From Magnetococcales bacterium (GTDB lineage: Bacteria > Pseudomonadota > Magnetococcia > Magnetococcales > Magnetaquicoccaceae): 64,000 bases of DNA. Position 1 is the first letter of the stretch. Every line of letters starts with the position of its first letter. Shown here piece after piece: positions 32,122-40,789 of the stretch. Position numbers and translations under genes: made by a program. Below the pieces are notes generated by a model that worked only from the letters and a program-made list of their open reading frames with translations, was not told the origin of the DNA and made no database searches. Location of the stretch: positions 62,001 to 126,000 of the forward strand of contig JADGBT010000003.1 of assembly GCA_015231375.1 (NCBI GenBank). The letters run 5' to 3'.

Positions 32122-32999
32122 AACCGGGCGTGGACCTGTTTCAACCGTTCGTTGGCCACATGCGTATAGATTTCGGTGGTGGAGACATCCGCGTGACCGA
32201 GCAGCATCTGCACGCCTCGCAAGTCGGCGCCATTTTTCACCAGATGGGTCGCGAACGAGTGACGCAGACCGTGGGGAGAGAGGGTCTTGACGATGCCGGC
32301 CATGGCCGCGTGACGTCGGATCACGTACCAAAAATTCTGACGGGTCATCGGCTCGCCCCGGGCGGTGACGAACAGCGCCGGCGTCGGTTTGCACCCTTGC
32401 AACAAGAGGGGTCGGGACTCGCGCAGATAACGGGCGATCATGGCCAGGGCCCGTTCCCCCACCAGGGTGATCCGCTCCTTGTCCCCCTTGCCCACCACCC
32501 GAAAGAAACCCGTTTCCGCGTTCAGATCCTGGGTACCGATGGATACCAACTCCGACACCCGCATGCCGGTGGCGTACAGGGTCTCCAGCATGGCCGCGTC
32601 GCGCAAGCCCAACGGGGTGGAGTGGTCGGGAGCGGCGAGCAGATCGTTCACCTCCCGTTCGTCCAGCACCTTGGGCAGGGTGCGCCGCCGCTTGGGGGAC
32701 GAAAGCAGTCGGGCCGGATCGTCGGCGCGCACCTCCCGTTCCACCAGATGACGAAACAGCCGCCGCGCCGCCGACAACTTGCGCGCCACCGAAGTGGCGG
32801 CCAGTCCCCGGTCGTGCAGATCCTCCAGCCAGCAGGCCAGATCCTCCCGGTCTGCCGACAACACCCCCTTGCCCCGCGCCGCGATGAATCCGGCCAGGCC
32901 CTCCAGATCGTTGCGATAGGCTTCCAGGGTATTGTGCGCCAGGCCCCGCTCCACCAGCAACTCATCGAGAAAAGCGCCGATGCGGCTGGCATCGTTCAT
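32088..32999 (-). CDS. xerD: Xer-type site-specific tyrosine recombinase
   Basis: 303 residues, usual XerC/XerD length. The N-terminal SAM-like core-binding domain (about 1-90, MNDASRIGAFLDELLVERGL) precedes the catalytic domain. Catalytic residues visible: R in TGMRVSEL (about 145), the HGLRHSF box (about 240), and GHADVSTTEIYTH with the nucleophile Y. XerCD resolve chromosome dimers at dif. The sequence features (LPKVLDEREVNDLLAAPD) fit XerD better than XerC, but the choice is tentative. The ATG overlaps the stop of the upstream methyltransferase by four bases (ATGA), so they are translationally coupled. Confidence 0.87.
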   Translation of the reverse strand: MNDASRIGAFLDELLVERGLAHNTLEAYRNDLEGLAGFIAARGKGVLSADREDLACWLEDLHDRGLAATSVARKLSAARRLFRHLVEREVRADDPARLLSSPKRRRTLPKVLDEREVNDLLAAPDHSTPLGLRDAAMLETLYATGMRVSELVSIGTQDLNAETGFFRVVGKGDKERITLVGERALAMIARYLRESRPLLLQGCKPTPALFVTARGEPMTRQNFWYVIRRHAAMAGIVKTLSPHGLRHSFATHLVKNGADLRGVQMLLGHADVSTTEIYTHVANERLKQVHARFHPRSGRDAPG

Positions 33000-33754
33000 C
33001 GCTTGCGCTCCTCTTCTTCCCGCACCCGGTTGTTGCACATCGGCACCGCCAGACGACGCTGCGGAGCGGCGTGACGATTGCCCGCCTCGATGCTCGGAAC
33101 CGCGTACACCACCTTTTCGGCCTCCCACAGGATCACCCCGCCCAGCGGCGCGAACCAGCGGGCACCGGCCTTTTCCCAGGCCGACGCGGCGGCAAGCCAG
33201 CGTTTGCCTTCCAAGGGGGGCATGAACAGGGCATAACTGGATTGACGGGACAAAAACAGCGACTCCTCCAGACCGATCCGCAACTGCGCCGGAGAGTAGG
33301 GCCGTCCCCAACCAAAGGGGGTGGCATCCCGTCTGGCCCACAATCCCCCCCGGTTGGGAACCATCACCAGCACCCGCCCTCCCGGAACCAGCACCCGCCA
33401 GGTCTCCCGCAGCGTGGCGCGCGGGGATTGCACTCCCTCCAGCAAATGGGTCATGATCACCCGGTTGAAGGATTCGTCGGGAAAGGGCAAGGCATCGGGG
33501 CGGACCTGGGCAATCCGGTTGTGACCGCCTCGGGGCCAGGGAGCCACCCCCATTTCGGCAGGGGAACAGCCCAGCACCGAACCGATCCAGGGAGACAGGC
33601 TCGCCAGATAGGGATGGGGAAAACCGAATCCCAAGGTATGCTCCGCAGGATTGGCCCGCAGCCAGCGTCCCATGGCCTCTCCCACCACACGGGCTGCGGT
33701 GCGTCCCAGGGGGGTATCGTACCAGCTCTGTAGACGGATCGCTTCCACGGTCAT
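32996..33754 (-). CDS. class I SAM-dependent methyltransferase
   Basis: 252 residues with a Methyltransf_11-like core: DALPFPDESFNRVIMTHLLEGV and ETWRVLVPGGRVLVMVPNRGG. The glycine-rich SAM loop near the N-terminus is not canonical, so the cofactor site may be altered. The C-terminal part contains WFAPLGGVILWEAEKVVYA. It is divergent from the GloB-like gene by 41 bases, an arrangement common in alphaproteobacteria and relatives. Substrate unknown. Confidence 0.82.
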   Translation of the reverse strand: MTVEAIRLQSWYDTPLGRTAARVVGEAMGRWLRANPAEHTLGFGFPHPYLASLSPWIGSVLGCSPAEMGVAPWPRGGHNRIAQVRPDALPFPDESFNRVIMTHLLEGVQSPRATLRETWRVLVPGGRVLVMVPNRGGLWARRDATPFGWGRPYSPAQLRIGLEESLFLSRQSSYALFMPPLEGKRWLAAASAWEKAGARWFAPLGGVILWEAEKVVYAVPSIEAGNRHAAPQRRLAVPMCNNRVREEEERKR

Positions 33755-33795
33755 CCTTCTATTTATATAGCCATTCCAATCAAGGAGTCGTCATT

Positions 33796-34566
33796 ATGAC
33801 CCAACCCTTTCCCCGCGTCGAGGCTGTCCCGGCGCGTCAGGACAACATCATCTGGATGATCGCCACCGCTCCGCACCGTTACGCGGTGGTGGATCCAGGA
33901 GAGGCGGAGCCGGTGAGCGCCTTTCTGGACCAAAGATCGGCCAGCCTCTCCCATCTGCTCATCACCCATCACCACGCGGATCACATCGGCGGCATCGACA
34001 TCTTGCGTCAACGTCACGGTGGCCGGGTGGTGGGAGCCGGTCACGACGCCCACCGACTGCCCCGTCTGGACCATCCGGTGGGAGACGGCAGCGCGGTCGT
34101 CCTGAACGACACCCTGGTGGCCGAAGTGCTGGAAGTGCCGGGACACACCCTGGGACACGTGGCCTATCGGGTTGCAGACGCCCTGTTTTCCGGGGATACG
34201 CTGTTCGGTTTCGGCTGTGGCCGCCTGTTCGAGGGCACCCCGGCCATGATGTGGCACTCTCTCCAACGGTTGCGCGCCCTGCCCGACACCCTCCAATTAT
34301 ACGCCGGTCACGAATACACCCTGGCCAATCTCGATTTCGTCATCCATCTGCAACCCGACGCGCCCGAACCCCAAACCTGGCGACACCATTACCTCAAGAT
34401 CCTCGACAGTGGCGGCCTGACCCTGCCCCATCCCCTGCTGCTGGAAAAACGACTCAACCCGTTTCTGCGCGCCGACGATCCGGAATGGGCCGCCCGGCTG
34501 GGCCTGCCGCCAGAGGATCCGGTGGCGGTATTCGCCCAATTGAGGGAACGACGCAACCGGCATTGA
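33796..34566 (+). CDS. gloB: hydroxyacylglutathione hydrolase (glyoxalase II)
   Basis: 256 residues, metallo-beta-lactamase fold. The metal site THHHADHIGG gives H58, H60, D62 and H63; further ligands occur in PGHTLGHVAY and SGDTLFGFGCGR. The C-terminal helical domain carries AGHEYTLANLDF and the substrate-binding part near KRLNPFLRADDPEW, both typical of GloB. It splits S-D-lactoylglutathione in methylglyoxal detoxification. Complete. Confidence 0.95.
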   Translation: MTQPFPRVEAVPARQDNIIWMIATAPHRYAVVDPGEAEPVSAFLDQRSASLSHLLITHHHADHIGGIDILRQRHGGRVVGAGHDAHRLPRLDHPVGDGSAVVLNDTLVAEVLEVPGHTLGHVAYRVADALFSGDTLFGFGCGRLFEGTPAMMWHSLQRLRALPDTLQLYAGHEYTLANLDFVIHLQPDAPEPQTWRHHYLKILDSGGLTLPHPLLLEKRLNPFLRADDPEWAARLGLPPEDPVAVFAQLRERRNRH

Positions 34567-34700
34567 ATTTTTGATTGCGCGCCATCATGACATGATCTAT
34601 AACTTATAATAGAGATAGTGAATGGATATATACCTCTATTTTAAAAGATCACTTCCAATCCAAAGGAGGCGATCCGACCCATACGCCTAAAGGGGGGAAC
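34567..34700 (+). promoter_or_regulatory. AT-rich region upstream of the first chemoreceptor
   Basis: 134 bases, AT-rich, with a perfect TATAAT at 34605-34610 and a second AT-rich stretch around 34625-34645. No well-spaced -35 box is seen. The GGAGG at 34664-34668 and AAGGGG nearer the ATG are possible ribosome sites. Confidence 0.4.
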
Positions 34701-36941
34701 ATGGGAATCACACAAACGCTGCGCAACCTGACCATCAGCACCAAGGTGGGCACGGGATTCGGTCTGGTGGGCTTGTTGTTTCTGGGCGTGATCGGACTGT
34801 ATCAGACCACGCTCATCGAGTCGTTGGACCGGTTCAAAGGCGATGTCCTGGAACGGACCGAGGTGGAAAAATCCAACGCCTTGCAGGTGAACATCCGCAT
34901 GTTGCAGGCCCGGCGCGCCGAAAAGGATTTTCTGCTGCGCAAGGAGAGCCAATATCTGGACGCGGTGACCCAGAACGTGGAGGCGATCCAGAAAACCACG
35001 GACACCATGCTCCAGAAGGCCACCGAGAACCAGGACGCCGAAAGTGCCCGGCTGGACACCGAAATCAAGAAACGCACCGAAGAATATTCCAACAGTTTCC
35101 GCAGTGTCGCCCACAGTGAGACCGAAAAGGGCCTGGATGCCAAATCCGGGCTGCAAGGGGTGTTCCGGGAGGCGGCCCACACCATGGAAAAACAGATTCT
35201 GCGCTACGACACCGAAGAGATCTATCTGGCGCTGCTGCAAATCCGTCGGGCGGAAAAGGATTTCCTGTTGCGCAAGGATGCCAAGTATATCGCGCAGTTG
35301 GAAGCACATGTCAAACGGTTCGCAGCCCATGTGAGCGCCTCGACGCTGCCGGATCCGATCAAAAAGCAGCTTGCCGACCAGTCCGCGCTTTATGAGAAGG
35401 ATTTCCAGAACACCGCCTCCGCCACGCTCTCCGGGAAACCCGAGGCCAGTGGCGCCACGCCGGGCTATCGGGAAATCGCCCACGACATCGAGCGCGCCTT
35501 GCAGGCGCTGTACGTGCCGGGTCTGGCCCGGATCTATCTGGAACTGCGCAAGGACGAAAAGGATTATCAACTGCGCGGGGAAGAGAAATACGTCACCCAG
35601 GTCGCCAAACGCATCCAGGCCATCCACCAGGCGCTGGCCAGTTCCGCCATTCCCGAAGAAGAGAAGAAAAGCCTCACCCAGACGACCCAGAGCTACAGTC
35701 AGGCCTTCACCGCCCTGGTGGAAAAGAACCAGGAGATCGCCTCGGCCACGGAAAAGATGCGCGCCGCCATCCATGCCATGGAGCCGTTGATCGACGATCT
35801 GGTCAAAGAGGCCAGTACGGACATGAGCCAGACCGCCGACGACACCAACGCCCACGCGCGCCGCAACGCCCAACTGGCGCTGACCACCAGTCTGGGGATC
35901 CTGGCGCTGGGCGGACTGCTGGCCTGGATCATCGGTCGCGCGATTTCGGTGCCGGTCCGGTCGCTGCAAACGATGACCGAAACCTTTGGTCAGGGAGACC
36001 TGACCGTGACCACCGACATTCGGCAAAAAGACGAGGTGGGTCGCATGGCCGCCTCTCTCGCCGAGACCGTCAACCGCTTGCGAGAGGTGCTCGGACAGGT
36101 GAAACTGGCCTCCGTCGAGGTAGCCCAGGGGAGCCAGCAACTGTCGGACGCCTCCCAGGGGTTGTCCAACTCCTCCACCGAACAAGCCGCAGCCATCGAA
36201 CAGACCTCCTCGGCCATGGAACAGATGACCGCCAGCATCCGCACCAACAACGACACCGCCCAGAGCACCGAGAAAATCTCCCAACAGGCGGCCACGGATG
36301 CGGTGGAAACCGGCAAGGCGGTGCTGGACGCGGTGGCCGCCATGAAGGAAATCGCCGAAAAGATCTCCATTATCGAAGAGATTTCCCGTCAGACCAACCT
36401 GTTGGCCCTGAACGCGGCCATCGAGGCCGCACGGGCCGGAGAGCAGGGCAAGGGCTTTGCCGTGGTGGCCGCCGAAGTGCGCAAACTGGCGGAACGCAGT
36501 CAAACCGCTGCCAGCGAAATCGGCGGACTCTCCGCTTCCAGCGTGGCCGTGGCGGAGAAGGCCGGCAGCATGCTGAACCAACTGGTGCCGGACATCCAAA
36601 AGACCGCCGAATTGATCCAGAAGATTTCAGCCTCCAGCCTGGAACAAAACCGCAGCGCCGAACAGATCAACACCGCGATTCAAGCCATGGATCAGGCGAT
36701 TCAACGCAACGCGGGCACCTCCGAGGAGATGGCCGCCACCTCCGAGGAACTCTCCGCCCAGGCCGAAACCCTGCAAAACGCCATCGCTTTTTTCAACACC
36801 GGCGACTCCACCCCATACCGACGCGACGCGCCCCAGGCCCGACCCCTGCCCCTGCCCGCCCTCCGGACCACCCGGCTGGCACTGCCCGCCCCGCGCCGCA
36901 GCGCCGGCGCGCTCTCGGATCAACGGGTCACAAGGTTTTAG
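34701..36941 (+). CDS. methyl-accepting chemotaxis protein with repeated helical sensor
   Basis: 746 residues. A first membrane helix (about 15-40), a long periplasmic helical domain (about 40-385), a second helix ([20 protein letters not shown], about 390-415), a HAMP region and the signalling domain with [37 protein letters not shown]-type core. The sensor repeats one helical motif three times: [30 protein letters not shown] and [15 protein letters not shown]. This is like the helical bimodular (HBM) sensor, extended to three units. Ligand unknown. Followed by a second chemoreceptor with a very similar C-terminus. Confidence 0.93.
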   Translation: MGITQTLRNLTISTKVGTGFGLVGLLFLGVIGLYQTTLIESLDRFKGDVLERTEVEKSNALQVNIRMLQARRAEKDFLLRKESQYLDAVTQNVEAIQKTTDTMLQKATENQDAESARLDTEIKKRTEEYSNSFRSVAHSETEKGLDAKSGLQGVFREAAHTMEKQILRYDTEEIYLALLQIRRAEKDFLLRKDAKYIAQLEAHVKRFAAHVSASTLPDPIKKQLADQSALYEKDFQNTASATLSGKPEASGATPGYREIAHDIERALQALYVPGLARIYLELRKDEKDYQLRGEEKYVTQVAKRIQAIHQALASSAIPEEEKKSLTQTTQSYSQAFTALVEKNQEIASATEKMRAAIHAMEPLIDDLVKEASTDMSQTADDTNAHARRNAQLALTTSLGILALGGLLAWIIGRAISVPVRSLQTMTETFGQGDLTVTTDIRQKDEVGRMAASLAETVNRLREVLGQVKLASVEVAQGSQQLSDASQGLSNSSTEQAAAIEQTSSAMEQMTASIRTNNDTAQSTEKISQQAATDAVETGKAVLDAVAAMKEIAEKISIIEEISRQTNLLALNAAIEAARAGEQGKGFAVVAAEVRKLAERSQTAASEIGGLSASSVAVAEKAGSMLNQLVPDIQKTAELIQKISASSLEQNRSAEQINTAIQAMDQAIQRNAGTSEEMAATSEELSAQAETLQNAIAFFNTGDSTPYRRDAPQARPLPLPALRTTRLALPAPRRSAGALSDQRVTRF

Positions 36942-37067
36942 CGCATGATATCACCTGCACCTGAAAACCGTTGCAATGAAACCAAAATCAGTTATGATCC
37001 CCATCACAGTGGCATATTTTGTTGCTGAAAAACCTGCAACCGTTTGGAACCTGGAGGAACATGGGGC

Positions 37068-39119
37068 ATGAAAGACTTGAAATTGGGACTTAAACTCGGG
37101 CTCGGCTTTGGTCTGGTACTGCTTTTGACCACCCTTGTTGCCTTCAGCGGCTACAACGGCTTAAGTGGTCTGGCCGACCGTATCGACAAAAGCCACGACA
37201 TGTCCATTCTGCTCGAACAGATCAGCAGAGCGGGCATCTCGGAGAAGAACTTCATCATCCGTAAAGATTTCAAGCATGTGGAAGAAAACGGCAAAGCGCT
37301 GGAAGAACTCAAGAAGCAGGCCATTCTCGATCGGGATCAAAAATTCCACGATCCCACCGACAAGCGCGAAATGGACGATGTGCTGGGACTGGCCGACGCC
37401 TACGGCAAATCTTTTGCCCAGTATGTCGCCATGGAAAAAAAGCGTAACGAAAGCCTGACCCGCATCCGCGACATCGCCGACAACGTGGTGCGCGTGGAAG
37501 TGACCAAAATGCAGGAGGATCAGACCAAAAAACTGCATGAGATCCTCGCCCAGCAAGCCACCATCAATGCTGCGGACAAGGCGGCCCAGACCGCCCAGAC
37601 CGCCCAGGTCGAAGACCGGGCCACCAAGGTGGCCAAATCCGCGCAGATGCTGATCGATTTCAAGGATGCCCGCATCGGCGAGAAAGAGATCTTCCTGACC
37701 AACGGCAAAGACGAAAACCAGATCAAACGCAATCTGGCCGGCTCCAACGGCGCGTTGAAGAACGCCCAGGAACTGCTCCCCACCTTCAAGTCCCAAAACA
37801 ACATCGATCAAATCAAACGGATCATCGCGGGCGTCGAGCAGTATCAAAAAGAGATGGCCACCATGGTCGAGGCCATCCAGGCGCAAAACAAGGCCGAGCA
37901 GGAGATGATCGCCGGTCGCACCAAGGCCGAGGAGAAGGTGGACGCGGTGATCTCTGGCCAAGGCGCCAAGGCGAAGGCCCAGATCACCTCGGCCACCACC
38001 TTGATCACCTCCGCCAGCGTCGGGGCCGTGCTGCTGGGCATGCTGATCGCCTATCTGCTCACCCGTCTGATCGTCAGCGCCCTGACCCAGGGTGTAGTCT
38101 TCGCCCGGAGCATCGCCGGGGGTGATCTCACCGCCACCATCGATCTGGACCAAAAGGACGAAGTGGGCCAATTGGCCAACGCCCTCAAAGAGATGGCCAC
38201 CAAACTGCGGGAAGTGATCGGCGAAGTGTCGGTCGCCGCCGCCCAGGTGTCGGCGGGCAGCAACGAAATCTCCAACGCCGCGCAGAATCTCTCCCAGGGA
38301 GCCACCGAACAGGCCGCCTCCATCGAAGAGACCTCCTCGGCCATGGAAGAAATGTCTTCCAACATCCAGCAGAACACCGACAACGCCAACACCACCCAGA
38401 ACATCTCCCAGAAAGCCTCCAAGGATGCCGCCGAAGGTGGCGTCGCCGTGGAAGAGGCGGTCACCGCCATGAAGGAAATCGCCTCCAAGATCGGCATCAT
38501 CGAAGAGATCGCCCGTCAGACCAATCTGTTGGCCTTGAACGCCGCCATCGAGGCCGCCCGCGCCGGTGAACACGGCAAGGGCTTCGCCGTGGTGGCCGCC
38601 GAAGTGCGCAAACTGGCGGAACGCAGCCAGACCGCCGCCGGCGAAATCAGCCATCTGTCCGCGTCCAGCGTGGGCGTGGCCGAACGGGCCGGAGGGATCA
38701 TCAACAAACTGGTCCCGGACATCCAAAAGACCGCCGAACTCATCCAGGAGATCGCCGCCGCCAGCCAGGAGCAAAACCAGGGGGCCACGCAGATCAATCA
38801 GGCGATCCAGCAACTCGATCAGGTGATCCAGCAAAACGCCGGATCCTCCGAAGAGATGGCCGCCACCGCCGAAGAGTTGAGCGCCCAGGCCGACATCATG
38901 AGTCAATCCATCTCCTTCTTCAAAATCGGCAATCAGACGCACACGGCCGTCCGCAGCCGACCGGCCGCCAGACCCAAAATCGGCGGCGGCTCCAAACCAC
39001 AACCCCATCTTCAGAAACATGCCACCAAAGCCCTGCCCGCTCCTGCCGGACACAAATCCGGTGGCGTGGACCTGAACATGGGTGGTCATGCTTCCGACGA
39101 TGAATTCGAGACCTTCTAA
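37068..39119 (+). CDS. methyl-accepting chemotaxis protein, second copy
   Basis: 683 residues. An N-terminal helix ([19 protein letters not shown]), a helical periplasmic domain (about 35-305), a second helix ([20 protein letters not shown]), HAMP, and a signalling core nearly identical to the upstream chemoreceptor. The sensor also carries motifs [14 protein letters not shown] and [14 protein letters not shown], weaker versions of the repeat in its neighbour. The C-terminus ends DDEFETF, similar to the NWETF-type pentapeptide that binds CheR/CheB. Start ATG 37068 has GGAGG ten bases before. A TTG at 37044 would add eight residues. Confidence 0.93.
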   Translation: MKDLKLGLKLGLGFGLVLLLTTLVAFSGYNGLSGLADRIDKSHDMSILLEQISRAGISEKNFIIRKDFKHVEENGKALEELKKQAILDRDQKFHDPTDKREMDDVLGLADAYGKSFAQYVAMEKKRNESLTRIRDIADNVVRVEVTKMQEDQTKKLHEILAQQATINAADKAAQTAQTAQVEDRATKVAKSAQMLIDFKDARIGEKEIFLTNGKDENQIKRNLAGSNGALKNAQELLPTFKSQNNIDQIKRIIAGVEQYQKEMATMVEAIQAQNKAEQEMIAGRTKAEEKVDAVISGQGAKAKAQITSATTLITSASVGAVLLGMLIAYLLTRLIVSALTQGVVFARSIAGGDLTATIDLDQKDEVGQLANALKEMATKLREVIGEVSVAAAQVSAGSNEISNAAQNLSQGATEQAASIEETSSAMEEMSSNIQQNTDNANTTQNISQKASKDAAEGGVAVEEAVTAMKEIASKIGIIEEIARQTNLLALNAAIEAARAGEHGKGFAVVAAEVRKLAERSQTAAGEISHLSASSVGVAERAGGIINKLVPDIQKTAELIQEIAAASQEQNQGATQINQAIQQLDQVIQQNAGSSEEMAATAEELSAQADIMSQSISFFKIGNQTHTAVRSRPAARPKIGGGSKPQPHLQKHATKALPAPAGHKSGGVDLNMGGHASDDEFETF

Positions 39120-39140
39120 CTCCACGAGGAGCCCCAGATC

Positions 39141-39668
39141 ATGAGCGTTCCGGGACTGACCGAAGTGACCCAATTTCTCACCTTTCACCTGGATCGGGAG
39201 GTGTTTGCCATCGACATCTCCAAAATCAAGGAGGTGCTGGAGTTCTCGGCTGTGACCAAGATCCCCCGAACCCCGGATTTCATGTGCGGGGTGATCAATC
39301 TGCGGGGCAGTGTGGTGCCGGTGGTGGACCTGCGCCTGAAGTTCGGCATGTCCAAAAGCGAAAAGACGGTCAATACCTGCATCATCATCATCGATGTGAT
39401 CCAGGAAGAAGGCACCACGGTCATCGGTGCCATGGCCGACTCGGTCAAAGAGGTGGTGGAACTCGATCCCAATCAGATCGAACCCGCGCCCAAGATCGGC
39501 ACCGGACTGCGCACGGACTTCATCCGGGGCATGGGCAAACAGGGCAACCACTTTGTCATTCTGCTGGATACCGACAAGGTCTTCTCAGCCGCTGAACTCT
39601 CCTTGCTGCAAGACGCGGGCAAGGCCGGTGCCGCCGCCAAGCCCGGCCCCTCGGAAAAGGCCGCCTGA
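39141..39668 (+). CDS. cheW: chemotaxis coupling protein CheW
   Basis: 175 residues; it couples chemoreceptors to the CheA kinase. Motifs include FLTFHLDREVFAIDISKIKEV, RTPDFMCGVINLRGSVVPVVDLR, and VDSVKEVVEL-type (ADSVKEVVELDPNQIEP). A 20-residue Ala/Gly/Lys tail follows. It starts 21 bases after the chemoreceptor stop, so the two are probably cotranscribed. No CheA is in the window. Confidence 0.95.
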   Translation: MSVPGLTEVTQFLTFHLDREVFAIDISKIKEVLEFSAVTKIPRTPDFMCGVINLRGSVVPVVDLRLKFGMSKSEKTVNTCIIIIDVIQEEGTTVIGAMADSVKEVVELDPNQIEPAPKIGTGLRTDFIRGMGKQGNHFVILLDTDKVFSAAELSLLQDAGKAGAAAKPGPSEKAA

Positions 39669-39682
39669 TCCTGTCTTTCACC

Positions 39683-39714
39683 GCCGGGGGGAGAGTGACG
39701 GCTCTCCCCCCGGC
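39683..39714 (+). terminator. strong hairpin between cheW and STAS gene
   Basis: A perfect 13-bp GC-rich stem (39683-39695 with 39702-39714) with a six-base loop. It lacks a T-run (CTTCGTCCGC follows), so it may be a processing or stability element rather than a classical terminator. Confidence 0.6.
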
Positions 39715-39741
39715 TTCGTCCGCTTGCCCAAAGGTTTCCCC

Positions 39742-40041
39742 ATGTCGATCACCACCCATGAAGAGTCCGGGGTCGTCACCATCACCCTGGATGACAAATT
39801 CGTCTTCAGCGATCACCGCGCCTTCCGGAGCACCTATCACAACCGCCCCGCAGGAACCCGCTACATTCTCGATTTCCGGCGGGTCAGCTACATGGACAGC
39901 TCCGCGTTGGGCATGCTCCTGCTGCTCAAGGAAGAAGGCGCCGGAGGCGACAAGAACAACGTGCAACTGATCCATTGCAACGAACAGGTGCGCAAGATTC
40001 TCGATGTGGCCAACTTCTCCCAACTGTTCACCATGACCTGA
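39742..40041 (+). CDS. STAS-domain anti-sigma-factor antagonist-like protein
   Basis: 99 residues, a single STAS domain. The conserved phosphoacceptor region reads RRVSYMDSSALGMLLLLKEE. Such proteins act as phosphorylation switches with a kinase/anti-sigma partner or within chemosensory complexes. The closeness to cheW and two chemoreceptors suggests a role there; no kinase or phosphatase partner is adjacent. I chose the ATG at 39742, giving MSITTHEESG. Confidence 0.87.
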   Translation: MSITTHEESGVVTITLDDKFVFSDHRAFRSTYHNRPAGTRYILDFRRVSYMDSSALGMLLLLKEEGAGGDKNNVQLIHCNEQVRKILDVANFSQLFTMT

Positions 40042-40051
40042 ACCCCGACCC

Positions 40052-40789
40052 TCACCCCAACACCCCATAAAGCCACAGCAACCCTGGCCCGAGCGGCACC
40101 AGCCAATCTCTCCAGGGAACAGGTCCGGTCGCGCGCGCCATCGGCGGCAATCCCTCCTCGAAGCCGCGCGCGCGCAACCCCTCCTCGCGCCGCCGCAAAT
40201 CCCACAACAAGCCCGACAACAAGGCACTCCCGGCGAACGCCAACCGTTCCAGCCGCTCCCCCCCCCCGGACGACTCCCCAAGCCGCGCCGTCATGCCCAT
40301 CCGCACCCATCCGGCCTGCTCCCGGAAACGCCCCAAACCCGACAGACAAAATCCCAGAATCGATAACCACCGCGCCACCGGCACCCCGAACCGCTCCAGC
40401 CATCCCAGATAAAAAGCCATCCCCCCCACCAGTTGCATGGGTGTGGTGACCCGTCCCACGCTCCAGGCCAACACCGCCAACACCAACAACCGCAACGCCT
40501 GATGCACCCCCGCCACCACCCCTTCCCGCGTCACAAACGGCCAGGAGGACCACAGAAACTCCCCAGGGGTCATCCAGCCATGCACCAACAACAATGCAAG
40601 TAATAGCCAACGCCAATGAAAAAGGCCGCGCCCCAGGAAACTCCAGGAAAGAGACGCGGCCCACGCAGACACCCCCACCAGCCCGCAGCCCACCCACCAT
40701 ACCCGTGAAAACAAGGGCGCGGACATCATCACCGACAACAACACCCCGAACGCCAACAGGGTCAAACGAGGATCACAGCCTCTTCTCAC
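40052..40789 (-). CDS. EcfT/CbiQ-like membrane protein
   Basis: 245 residues with about five hydrophobic helices (for example LTLLAFGVLLSVMMSA, WLLLALLLVHGW, LLVLAVLAWSVG). The N-terminal CDPRLTLLAF resembles the DPRxKL start of ECF transporter T subunits, and LRARGF resembles their Ala-Arg-Gly coupling motif. No EcfA ATPase or S component is adjacent, so an orphan or repurposed T-like protein is likely. The GTG start overlaps the stop of the upstream FimV-like gene (GTGA), with GGGAGG before it. Confidence 0.65.
   Translation of the reverse strand: MRRGCDPRLTLLAFGVLLSVMMSAPLFSRVWWVGCGLVGVSAWAASLSWSFLGRGLFHWRWLLLALLLVHGWMTPGEFLWSSWPFVTREGVVAGVHQALRLLVLAVLAWSVGRVTTPMQLVGGMAFYLGWLERFGVPVARWLSILGFCLSGLGRFREQAGWVRMGMTARLGESSGGGERLERLAFAGSALLSGLLWDLRRREEGLRARGFEEGLPPMARATGPVPWRDWLVPLGPGLLWLYGVLG

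Noticed and set aside
32088-32999. Xer-type recombinase considered as an integrase of a mobile element.
   Set aside because: Length and motifs fit chromosomal XerC/XerD; there is no tRNA attachment site, excisionase or flanking repeat nearby.
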